64,000 nt of DNA from Vandiemenella viatica. Lineage: Eukaryota; Arthropoda; Insecta; Orthoptera; Morabidae. The notes beneath the pieces were generated by a model. It was given only the letters and a program-made list of their open reading frames with translations, was not told the DNA's origin and ran no database searches. This document shows, one piece after another, positions 10,975 through 21,012 of the stretch; position 1 is the stretch's first letter, and every line of letters begins with the position of its first letter. The position numbers were made by a program, and so were the translations under genes. The stretch lies in NCBI GenBank assembly GCA_031002005.1, contig CM061919.1:178791121-178855120 (forward strand), written 5' to 3'.

Positions 10975-11159
10975 TGAGGTTTTATTTTGTGTCTGAAATT
11001 CATGGTTCTAGTTAGTAACCTATTAGATCCCCTTTTAACATCATTATTATATGTAATTTTCATTTTCAGGAATTATTTTAGATTTTAATAATTCCCCCCT
11101 CCCTTTTTTGGCAACTCACGTTTTTCTTAACGGTAGCCAACAAATGGTCTCTTTACAAT

Positions 11160-11177
11160 TGGCACCCAACGTTTCGG
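11160..11177 (+). other. Primer binding site (tRNA-Lys-like)
   Basis: TGGCACCCAACG, two bases after the LTR end, closely matches the complement of the 3' end of tRNA-Lys(CTT), TGGCGCCCAACG, from memory. The match weakens after the first dozen bases. Confidence 0.65.
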
Positions 11178-11679
11178 GCTTTTGCAAGTCGAAATTATTT
11201 TGAGAATTTCACAAGTCTAAAAAAATCCATGGATGTGACCTGTGTTGATTCATTTTATTATTTTAGAATAAATTTTATGTTGAAATTTGTTTGCTTTGTT
11301 TGCCATGCTTGATTTAAATCTAAATGTGTGATTTATTTCAATCAGTTGTTCAAGTATATTTTCGTTCACTTGCATCAAGCATGGTTAGTTTAAAATTAAA
11401 GATAGAGTCAGTGCTTTTGAAATTTTAATGCATGGTAAAAGTTAAGATTTTTCTTTATGCTGATTTTGCTCATGTGTTGAGGTATTTGTGTCGCATGAAA
11501 CATCGTTGTTTTTCCTTGTTGTTTAATTTTGGATGGGTTTTATTTCATGCTGAAGGGATTTATGCGCGAAATTTGTTTAATGCTGTACTTTTCGAGTTAA
11601 ATCGTGCCGGTTGTATTTTGTTTGTTGTCGATTGTTCAAATTGTTCGGAGTTGAAATTTTGTATCTTACGATCAAATCT

Positions 11680-13625
11680 ATGAAGTTGAGGTCACGCACC
11701 ATTAATAGGGCAGATCGATCTATTGTTCATAACATTTCCGAGCAAACTAACGCGATGGATCAAGCACCGGAAGTACACGAAATGCCGTTGGCGGAACGAA
11801 GAGTGTAATGATACTCCTAGTACGCGTAGCATCCATTCAAATGCATCATTAGATGGGGAACAGTTAGGGATTTTTCCAACCCCAGACAATGAAACCGTTC
11901 AAAATCCACCCATGCGGGCAGAAGTTGAAACACGTGCGTCGCAAATAACGGTAGAATTGCCACCGGCGACCGCACAACCCCAAGACCAAAACCTGCTATT
12001 TAACATGCTGGCGGAGTTAAGTAAACAAATAGCTTCGCAAAATCAGAAATTAGATGCACAAAGTCAAAATTCTGATCTCATTGAGGGAGGAGATAACTAA
12101 GCAAATGGCTTCGCAAATCAGAAATTAGATGCACAAAGTCAAAATTCTGATTCATTGAGGCAGGAATTGACTAAACAAATAGCTTCACAACAGGAGGACA
12201 TAAACAAGCGTCTAGATGCACAAAGCCAAAGTTCCGTCTCATTAAGGGAGGAGTTAAGTCAAAAATTTGAATCACAAAGTGCTTTATTGAAGGGCATGGA
12301 CGGAAAATTGTCCGTTTTTCGCGAGGAAATGACCCGTGAAATGAGTGCATTCAAATCGGAGATGCGAGCGAATGTTTCAGTGTTGGAGAGACGCACAGAT
12401 ACGATTCAGGCAACATGCACTGCATTGCAGGAATCAAGCGCGGAAATCTCGAAGCGTTTGGACGCGACCGAAAAATCTGTCGAGCACGTGCGGCAAGAAA
12501 GCCACCAGAGTCTCGGTCAGATCTCGGAATTTGTCCACGAGATTAAGGATAATACTGAACGAAGCTTGCAGGCTGTAAATGCAAAGGATGTCGGAGGTTG
12601 CAAGTTCGGTTGAACAAGTACAAACGGCACAACAGGATTTGCAAGCGTCACAGCAAACACTCGTGCAGAACACTAACTCAAAGCTGGCGCAGTTGGAATC
12701 CAAGATGAAGGAAGTGAGTAATTCCAACGCTAGCGGGAGTATTGTTCACGCGAATTACGCACAGTACGCAGCAGCTAATATCGAGCTTAAGTTGCCACGT
12801 TTTGGGTCTCGCAAAGACGTAAATCCTAGGATTTATCTTACCGAAATGGAGCGGTATTTTGAAATCAAAGGAGTGCCTGATTCCATGAAGCTTGTGTTAG
12901 TCGAGGAATCATTTTCAGAAACAGACAGACTCTGGCTGAAAATTGCGTCCGAAACTAACTTATCTTACGCCGAGTTCAGAGTCCTGTTTCTTGAGACCTT
13001 CTGGTCGAAAAAGATCCAGAACCAGGCGAGGATAAAGCTGTACCAAGGAAGGTACATTCCCAAGTGGCATTATTCGATGGAAAGCTACGTGAAAACTTTG
13101 CTGGTGCAGTGTAGGCAATTCGACGACAAAATGACGGACGGAGAGTTCATAGAGATGGTGATCGCGCACTTTGGTCCACAAGTGCAGTCACTCATTAACC
13201 CCGTGGTCATTCGTACGATACCAGAACTGCTAGAAACCGTCGGTAACCTAGACAGAATCGGGAAAATGGCCGATAATCTGGCGAGACAAGACGCGGAACG
13301 AAACCATGGCGAAGCGCAAAGCGAGTCTAAGCGACCGCATGGCGGCAATAAAGCTTCCTATGCTGATGGACAGAATGGGAAATCTTCCAATCAAAATTCC
13401 GGCAATCGTAATGGAGGGAAGAAATGGAAGAACGGAAATGCACAATGGAAGGATGATAAAAATCATCAGCGGTCGGGAAACAACCGATCCGCGTATCCAC
13501 AAGAATTTCCAGTGAACGCGATCTCGATTGAAAACGCGGAACCGGAAATGTGTGCAAAGGCGACGGAGAAGAATGTGGGCGGCGTTAACAACGCGTCTAA
13601 CTTCCCCGCCGTCACAATGAGATTT
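11680..13625 (+). pseudogene. gag: gag polyprotein of the LTR retrotransposon, frameshifted
   Basis: Gag builds the particle that packages element RNA. The likely start is ATG 11680 (MKLRSRTINRAD). The frame then shifts near 11805, 12075, 12118 and 12588. The N-terminal half is a long coiled coil with tandem units of the type KQIASQNQKLDAQSQNSDSL, repeated about three times (12020-12260). The conserved capsid-like part lies at 12770-13290, with motifs LPRFGSRKDVNPRIYLTEM and WSKKIQNQARIKLYQGRY. The C-terminus is Asn/Gly/Lys-rich (13330-13500), and I see no CCHC zinc knuckle. A +1 shift near 13630 leads into the protease frame; it may be programmed or a mutation. The frameshifts indicate a non-functional copy unless assembly errors are involved. 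Confidence 0.8.
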
Positions 13626-13668
13626 TTCGGGGGACGCTGCAAACGCCGACAGCATTTGCCTCGGCAGT

Positions 13669-14385
13669 TTGGAATATTGGCGCGGCGAAGGACCGGAAAA
13701 TATCGACGAAGAAGAAGATATGGTATCCGGCGACAGCCTCATGGCACGCGCGAAGTGTCCCCGTGTAGATATTATTGCATATGGCATACGGGCGAATATT
13801 TTAATTGACTCGGGATCGTCTGTCTCCGTAATGTCTAAGAAATTTCTGCTACGCTTGAAAGATAAGAATCCGCGGCTAAAAGTAATTCCCACAACGCAAG
13901 TAACGGTGGTTCCTGCAATAGGAAAGAGAGAAAAGATCGTTAGCACGCAAGCGCTAATCCCCGTGAAAGTCGCGAATAGCGAGTTAATGTTGCCACTACT
14001 TATAGTACCCGGTTTGACGCAAGATGTGATCGTTGGATGCGACCTCTTAGCAAAACGTCAAGTCATTATGGATTGGGGAAATAAGACGGTGACAAATTTG
14101 GTTCCGGAGGTGTTGCATTGGAAACATGAGGCCTGTGAGCAGAGCCTTGGAATAAATAGTTCCAAACCAATGCAAGACACCGCGGAACGCGAAGGCAATT
14201 TGAATAACGGAGGAAGAGCTATATGCGCATCAGCTGACGAGCAAAATCTCATACCACAGAACCCAACCGACAAAATGCGGGAAAAAGGAAAACTTGACGC
14301 CAGCACGGAAGCCAAAGCTATGCCGATACTGACGAGAAACTTGACGACAGCACCACAGTCAAAGCCAAAGCTATGCCGATGCTAA
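13669..14385 (+). CDS. Retropepsin-like aspartic protease plus linker
   Basis: This would cleave the Gag-Pol polyprotein. The frame opens through EYWRGEGPENIDEEED and carries the active-site motif NILIDSGSSVSVMS (DSG; 13792-13833). Further on, VIVGCDLLAKRQVIMDW (about 14025-14075) is the second conserved protease segment of Gypsy elements. The remaining residues form a charged linker ending at a stop at 14385, where reverse transcriptase should begin. Part of this linker is tandemly duplicated (14311 and 14364). The true start is uncertain because this region is normally made as a fusion with Gag. Confidence 0.75.
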   Translation: MEYWRGEGPENIDEEEDMVSGDSLMARAKCPRVDIIAYGIRANILIDSGSSVSVMSKKFLLRLKDKNPRLKVIPTTQVTVVPAIGKREKIVSTQALIPVKVANSELMLPLLIVPGLTQDVIVGCDLLAKRQVIMDWGNKTVTNLVPEVLHWKHEACEQSLGINSSKPMQDTAEREGNLNNGGRAICASADEQNLIPQNPTDKMREKGKLDASTEAKAMPILTRNLTTAPQSKPKLCRC

Positions 14386-14396
14386 TGAGAAACTCG
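14311..14396 (+). repeat. 53-bp tandem duplication at the pol deletion junction
   Basis: AGCCAAAGCTATGCCGAT occurs at about 14310 and again 53 bp later, with similar sequence around it. It sits exactly where the frame passes from the protease linker to the integrase tail. Confidence 0.7.
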
Positions 14397-14413
14397 CGAT
14401 CATTTCGTGCGGG

Positions 14414-14764
14414 ATGAGACTGCGTCTGATTCGTATCAATGTAAAATTTAAGGATCAACCCGAGAAGAATCCCGAGGATGACATCAAGAAAGCACATGAA
14501 TTCTTGGTAGAGAAAGCTACGAAGCGGCAACGCAAGCACGACGGATTGCGGACGCAAACGTTTAGCGTCGGGCAGCAGGTGCTACTTAGGACTATGACCC
14601 CGTCTGACGCACAGCGAAAATTAATTTCCAAATTCTTTCTGCTGTATTCGGGACCGTTCTCAGTAGCGCGGATTATCTCCCCAAACTGCTACATGCTGAC
14701 CGACGGCAGAACGGAGCTCGGCCCGCATAATGCCCGGAATTTGCGCCCGTTTCACACAGCATAG
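14414..14764 (+). pseudogene. Integrase C-terminal domain, core deleted
   Basis: The frame encodes a Lys/Arg-rich helix (HEFLVEKATKRQRKHD), then FSVGQQVLLRT, and YSGPFSVARIISPNCYMLTD. This is the GPY/F-type DNA-binding end of Gypsy integrases. The HHCC zinc finger and DDE catalytic core that should precede it are missing. It ends at a stop at 14764, after which comes non-coding sequence. Confidence 0.75.
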
Positions 14765-15717
14765 GCTACAAGTTCCTGGACGGATGTTTGTAAATATAGC
14801 TTAAGGATCAATGTACATTTAGTTAGGTAATAACGTAGAGCATATGTTTAGAAAGTAAGAGTGTCAGTCTTGAGACACGTAATTGCCTAACAAGCGTAGC
14901 GCTAACGCAGCGAGAACAGGTAAAGGACGCTCAGCTGTTTGGAATAGCAGCTGTGCCGACCGCCAGTTTTCCTGGAAGGATTGCAATCAGGTTAAACGAA
15001 AACAGGTAGCCTGAGCCGCAAGCTTAACGGGACAGCGCTTACTGACAACAACAGAGCGGGCAAAGTGGAAACAGCTGATCGCTTGGTTTCACCGCTATAA
15101 TGTCTTTGCTACGAGTGTAGTTTGGAAAGCATAATATAGTTCATTTTGCGAGAACCGTCTTTCTTTTGTATTGTATGGATAATTATGTAAATTCGCGGAA
15201 GGATTAAATTATGTAAATTCGCGGAAGATTTTCTTTTCCATTTGATTTTCATGTTATGTGGTTTCGGCATACTTGTGTCGGCCTTGATAATGGACATTCG
15301 GTGCATTCTTTATTCTTGTTGTTGCTATATCTAACTTCAACACATGTGCTAGATTTGCATAGCCCGTTGTAAATAATTAATTGAGTTGTCTAGTTTTAAT
15401 GTTAATATCTTGTGCTTACATCATTTTTTTGTTTATTGATTGAACAGATCTATTTTGTCGTTCATTTACATCTATGTACCTGTCAATGTTTTATGATGTT
15501 TTACTTTGCATATTAGGATAAGACATTTCATTATTTATGTTAACCAGAGTCACGTGTCGTATTTACATATTTAAAGAGGTCACATGTATGCGATAGTTCG
15601 AGTGAGCTGGAACCATGAAACTATAGTGTAGGCAATGATTTTGATGCAACTGTAGGGTTAGAATAGTTCAAATAAAATTATTGGCATAATTTTATTTTGA
15701 TTGGGTAGCAGGTATAT
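14765..15717 (+). other. Non-coding 3' internal region of the LTR element
   Basis: No env-like ORF is seen. A short duplication (ATTATGTAAATTCGCGGAAG, near 15183 and 15209) is present. No clear polypurine tract precedes the 3' LTR at 15718, where the sequence is GGGTAGCAGGTATAT. Confidence 0.6.
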
Positions 15718-17194
15718 TGTGGGTGACAGTGTCACACCACAATGAATATAATTAAATTATTATAAATTATATTCATAATTCCTTTTTTTATTATATTCAA
15801 ATTTATTAATTATTTAGTCTTGCAACGTGTAATTAATTGTAAATAATGAGGGTTGTCTGGATAGGTTAAATGTATGTTTAAAACCAGGGCGGCCAAAGGT
15901 ATATTTTATTGTAAATCAATTTTTCTGTAAACGCATGGCTCAGAAGGGTTGAATATCGAAGGCTAGAAACTGCCATTTCGGCGGTTGAGAGAGGAACAAT
16001 GGAGCAGGCGAGGCGACTCGATGGCGCCGGGACAGCCCGGCTTGAGTCCCGTTCGAAATCGGGCGGTGACCTACCCCTACCCCGCTACTACCCCGAAGGC
16101 CACGTAGGAAACGCGCGAAGGAGACGGCGAATGCGACGCATGATATTAAACACGTGACGACGGAAATGTGTAGATAGCCAATCCTGAACACTTATTGGGG
16201 TCTACAATACTAATTCCGTGGAGTTCTTTTACATGTGGCGAGCAACTAGCCGAGGAAGAAGAAGGAGCCATTTTTAGACAGCACTTCTGTCCAAGACGAG
16301 CTGATGAACGGACGTGACTTCTGTCCAAGACGAGCTGATGAACGGACGTGACTTGGGTCCAAGACGAGCTGGTGAACAGACGTGTCAGCCGGCACGCTCT
16401 CTGATGATCATTGTGGTTGATCATTTCTTGCTTTGGGAAAGCGAGATGTCGAGTGGCATGCTTGCCATTATTTGGAAGTTATGCTAATAACGCGGTCGTA
16501 GCCGCTTATTTAGCTTCCATTGCTGCAGTGGCATTGTGTTTGTCGCTCACCATCACGGCGATGATTCTATGGTAATGTACCAGAAACGACGGTCACTATT
16601 CAGTGGATTTTAACAGACTTATGAGCCCTTAAGCGACGCCTGGGTTAAGACTCTGCTCCCGTCACTTAAATTCTGAGCTAGCTGAATTTATATTTCGATT
16701 CAATTTTTTTTTCTTAAGCATCTTGCTGTTTGTTAATTCAATTTTGATGCTTTTCATTCACTTTATACGGCGCCCCCTGGGATTTTCCTTTGTACAGTAA
16801 AATGTTAGCTTCAATTTGATGGCCTGTGTTGCCATGTTATTTCAATGTTAACTTTGCTGTTTTTATTACTTGTTTGAGATATTTCATTCAGTTTTGTTTG
16901 CTTACTCCGGCGAATTGTAAACGTCGGGTATTGCTTGTTTTTGCTGATCTAATTGTGTTTAACGTAACGTTAATTACTACCCGACCTTGTAAGGCCATAA
17001 GACTCAATAAATGAGGTTTTATTTTGTGTCTGAAATTCATGGTTCTAGTTAGTAACCTATTAGATCCCCTTATAACATCATTATTATATGTATTTTTCAT
17101 TTTCAGGAATTATTTAAGATTTTTAATAATTCCCCCCTCCCTTTTTTGGCAACTCACGTTTTCTTAACGGTAGCCAACAAATGGTCTCTTTACA
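15718..17194 (+). repeat. 3' LTR (1477 bp)
   Basis: Starts TGTGGGTGAC and ends TTTACA, followed by the ACAG duplication at 17195-17198. Nearly identical to the 5' LTR apart from about a dozen substitutions and small indels and the altered first 24 bp. Confidence 0.9.
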
Positions 17195-17198
17195 ACAG

Positions 17199-18227
17199 AC
17201 TAGAAAAAAAAAATACTTTTTCAAATACTAACATCTTTAACTTAATTCTTAGGCCATTGGAGTCTATTTTTTTCTCGTTCCTTATCCCAAATACCCTTAT
17301 TTAAGGTTGGATATGCTTAGAGATCCCAGTGTTGTTGTGGGATCTTACTTAAGTAGAGAGGAAGAAAAGAAATCCTGAGATTTCATACTGAAACGGTTTT
17401 CACTGTTCATAAGTGTGCATGTACCCTGTTCGAAAAGTTCTCGGCCTAGGCCATACAAGGAGATGCTAGGGACTAACTGCGCATCTTAAAATTTAATTAA
17501 AATTGCTCTCTGTAGCTAATACGACTTTCTTGATACTTTTTGTTAGTTGTTTGAGGGCGAAATTTTATCAGACGTGGAAGTAAGCTTGCCTGTGATTAGA
17601 TCGTTTTTAAAAATTTCACGTAGTAATTCTTACATTAACAATCATATTCTCACAAAATTTATCACAATTTTTGTTTGTGATTTAAATTTTAATACTTTCC
17701 GTACAGGCCGTCCTTTCTATTTTATCCTGTAGCATATGTTACAAACGATGACTGAAAACCAAACATAAGCTGCAAATGCAAAGGCTGTTATGCAGGTGAT
17801 GACATCGTGTAATATCACGCAGATACGTATAATGTGACAACATAATGTTAGTATTAACACTGCTTCAGTTACAAAGTAACGAAATAATTTTCTCTTGTCT
17901 GTTGCTGATAGCAGTTAGAAGTAATTTCTTTTTAAGAACGACGACTACAAAAATTACTCGAATGATTTTACTTAAATTTCAACAATTACGTTCAGTTAAA
18001 TTTTTCAGTGTGTCCAGTCTGAGTTCATTATTACACATAAAAAGATGTTATTATTGATATATTTATATTTGTTGGTTGTATGACAGTAAAACTCTAGTTC
18101 CTTAACTACTATGAATTTTGGACTGATACAACAGAATTAATTATATGTACTGTATGTACCAATGAAGTATGATTAAAAAGATGTCGGATGTAATAAACCA
18201 ATGAACAGTGTAAAATATTAGACCCAG
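17199..18227. other. Unannotated AT-rich stretch
   Basis: Nothing recognisable; short open frames only. Confidence 0.35.
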
Positions 18228-18472
18228 CGTTGTGGATGAACTGTTAACGTCCTGGCCTCTCATTCGGGAGAACGCGAATTCGAATTCCCGTCCGGGTATC
18301 CAGATTTGGGTTTTCCACGGTTTCCCCAAATCGCTCCAGGCGAATGCTGGGATGCTTCCTTCAAAAGTCCATGACCGAATACCTTCCCGTTCTTTGTGCC
18401 CAGTCCTTTCCCGCCTCTAATGACCTTGACGTCGACAAGGCGTAGAGCCACAAACAAAATAAAATAGGGAGT
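18228..18472 (+). mobile_element. SINE-A, nearly full length
   Basis: Best-preserved head in the window. It has an A-box-like GTGGATGAACTG, a B-box-like ATTCGAATTCCC (about 18276-18287), a body with CCAGATTTGGGTTTTCC and TTTCCCCAAATCGCTCCAGG, a GACGTCGACAAGGCG segment, and an A-rich end (ACAAACAAAATAAAATA). Polymerase III transcription is implied by the boxes; mobilisation would rely on a LINE. Confidence 0.75.
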
Positions 18473-20544
18473 AGTCAATACAATAACAGAAGAAATGTAG
18501 AATAAAAATGCAAGAAAAAGAAACTGTAAGATTCATAGTAGTACATATTCATTTTACATATTAGCAATCATACACGGAGGAACTACAGTTCATTTAGTAG
18601 GACTTACGTATCAGACATAGCACTAGTGAGTAAATTACGATGTTTACATGAATTCAAAATTCTTATCTTTCCTACATGCTTAACAATTTTCTTAAACAAA
18701 TTATATCGTTTCATTAATATTAATATTTAATATTCGGATTCTTGGACAGAACAAGCTTCACCCAATAGAGAATTCCTCTTGATGATTTTCTATCTGCCTT
18801 CAGAAATGGAGAGGACAGATGGAACGCCGGCGTTGTTCAAATGAAAATTGCAGTGATGAATAGTATTGGCTATAACAGTGCACCACAGTGATAACTTCAG
18901 GTATCCTAGTCGGTAATTCAGAAAACGTATCAACCAAAAGTTAGATGGAGTAACGTCTACTTTAATAGGCAAGAGATAGTCAAACAAAAACATACATGCG
19001 CATATTACCTATGACATGGACATTAGTCACACATAAGCACTCAAAAATATTTTATGAAAACTTTCAGCAAAATTATAACAATAGCTTCGATTGCAAGAGA
19101 CATTACTATAATTAATATTATTTACGTGGAAACTGAAATTCTTGAAAATTTTGCGCAGTTTTCAAACAAATTTTCGCCACCTTCCGTCGCTTTAAAATGA
19201 GGCCAGAGTTACTAACGGGATTGAACATTATTGCAACACTGTTGTTTCGGACCTCCACCGCCCAGTTTTCGATCTTTCCTGCTACATTGTAATGAGCCGA
19301 TTGTTACTCATACCTTACCGTTTATTCCTGCCTTGCGACAACGCATCAAGCAATCATACTGCGATTACTATAAGAACAACTGCAAAGATTGTCACTAAAC
19401 TAAATGAAATAAAATACAATGGAAAAGAACGAGTCGTATCCTTAACATTCGCAAACAAAATAAAATACTTCTTTGGTTATTTTTATTGCAACTAAACAAG
19501 GAAATATTGTTATAAAAAATTAGCAGAGCCTCCAGATAGTTCTCCAGAATCCTTCAGTTAATGTTAAAGTATATTCATTTCCTCTACCGTTTTCCCTTAA
19601 ACTTATGAAGTAAATTGTGGTTTCCCTTGATGATGATGCAATGTTAGCTAGACACTAAATCTGATTCTCACTAACAACCAGCTCTATTTATCTGTTCTGT
19701 AGAATATGTTTCTCGTAACGAAATTTGTTAAAAAAATTAATAATTTTTATCAATTTCTTTCTAATTTAACATCTCTAAGCTCTCCCTAGCAGATACTATT
19801 CAAAACACAAACATATCTGCCGCCACTGTTTCTTACTGGCAACATCCAACTCTCGACAAAGGCATATTATAATCAGCCTCACGGCAGGTCTGCCAACCCT
19901 TGAGCATACAAAATATTTTCACAAACATAGATATCACTTATAGACTCTGAATTTTATTAATTTACTGTAAGGAATCAACACGAACAATTGATACAATTAT
20001 AAAAGATTAAAATAGACAACACTTTGATTGAATATACTAGATCGCAAGCATAACATCTTTGGGTAACTGATGGTTGGTGGGGAACAGATATGTCACTCCA
20101 CTATAAAAGCGAAAACAGTAGGACACAATAGATTCAGCAGCAGTCTGTTGACCCCTGCGGAAGACCGTATACCTCAGTCGAAACATAAGGAGAAATACAA
20201 GAACACAGTCTACATACTGTAAATGTAACACATTCAATTTATCAAAAATGCAATTTACCTTGCAATATTCCTTAATGGTTATCAAAAAAAACGACACGTT
20301 AAAACCTAATTTAGATTGCAGAATGAAATTATGTTCTTCTAGAAATAATCATGATGAGTAAGCAGGTGTGGGAATAAGTAATGGAACATTCTTTGCCAAG
20401 AAACGATTCAACAGCAGAAGATGACTAAGAAATGGCAGAACTTAAAGGGTACTTCCTGAAACAACGACAAAAACAGAAAAATACTGCTCGTGCAAGTTGT
20501 TTTGAGATTCAGTAATACGAGCGAAGTAATTTAAATTTTATAAG
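18473..20544. other. Unannotated AT-rich stretch
   Basis: No element or gene that I can support. Open frames up to 86 codons lack motifs. Confidence 0.35.
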
Positions 20545-20770
20545 TTCATAAATTTTTCCGTGCCGACCCCGGATACGGCGCGGCAACTCTCCCCCGCTGA
20601 CAGCAGCTAGGTTTCCACCTGCCGCTTGCGGGGATGCCTAACTGTATAATTCCAGGGGCAGAGTAGCGGTCCGTGTTGGGACGGAGAGGGACGTGACAGC
20701 TGCCTGGCGCTACTGTCGACTCTGGGTCAACTCGCGTTCACTGACGGAGAGTGCGCACTTACAAACACTG
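20545..20770. other. CpG-rich unique block
   Basis: A short C/G-rich island (GACCCCGGATACGGCGCGGC near 20565) with many CG dinucleotides in AT-rich DNA. No ORF or repeat match within the window. It could be a promoter-proximal or regulatory element, or a fragment of an unknown element. Confidence 0.3.
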
Positions 20771-20992
20771 TTAAGAACTCATAATGCTCATTCGTGAACA
20801 AATGCACAGATCAAAAGTATAACAACAAAATCAAGTGGCATAAAAATATTAAATTGACTTATAATTAATCAAATTGGTTAAATAGTTAATAGTATAGCAA
20901 ACAGTTTAAAAAAATTAGTACCGAAAACTATATATAGGTACAAAAGTCACGAAGAAAGATAAATTTTCATGATAATTAGCCACTCTCTAAAC

Positions 20993-21010
20993 AATATATA
21001 TATATATATC
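20993..21010. repeat. (AT)n microsatellite, left flank of LINE
   Basis: A short AT run just before the LINE body; a matching (TA)n run follows it at 22858-22880. Confidence 0.7.
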
Positions 21011-21012
21011 TG

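Larger units (their letters stand above)
9684..11157 (+). repeat. 5' LTR (1474 bp)
   Basis: Starts TGTGGTG and ends TTTACA. It holds three 34-bp tandem units (about 10248-10350), a polyadenylation signal AATAAA at 10969-10974 and a C-rich tract near 11093. Its first 24 bp match the reverse complement of the same segment in the 3' LTR better than the direct copy. Confidence 0.9.
9684..17194 (+). mobile_element. Gypsy-type LTR retrotransposon, pol-deleted
   Basis: A full LTR-to-LTR unit of 7.5 kb with a matching ACAG duplication. Parts in order: 5' LTR 9684-11157, tRNA-Lys-like primer site 11160-11177, gag about 11680-13625, aspartic protease 13669-14140, integrase C-terminal domain 14414-14764, a non-coding stretch and 3' LTR 15718-17194. 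Reverse transcriptase, RNase H and the integrase catalytic core are absent between about 14390 and 14414. Gag carries frameshifts. The LTRs differ at about a dozen places by eye, so the insertion is recent and the pol loss may predate it. Any further movement would need enzymes supplied by a complete relative. Confidence 0.9.

Noticed and set aside
10789..10977. 62-codon ORF repeated exactly in both LTRs (also at 16826-17014)
   Set aside because: The duplication is explained by the LTRs, and the frame has no protein-like conservation beyond that.
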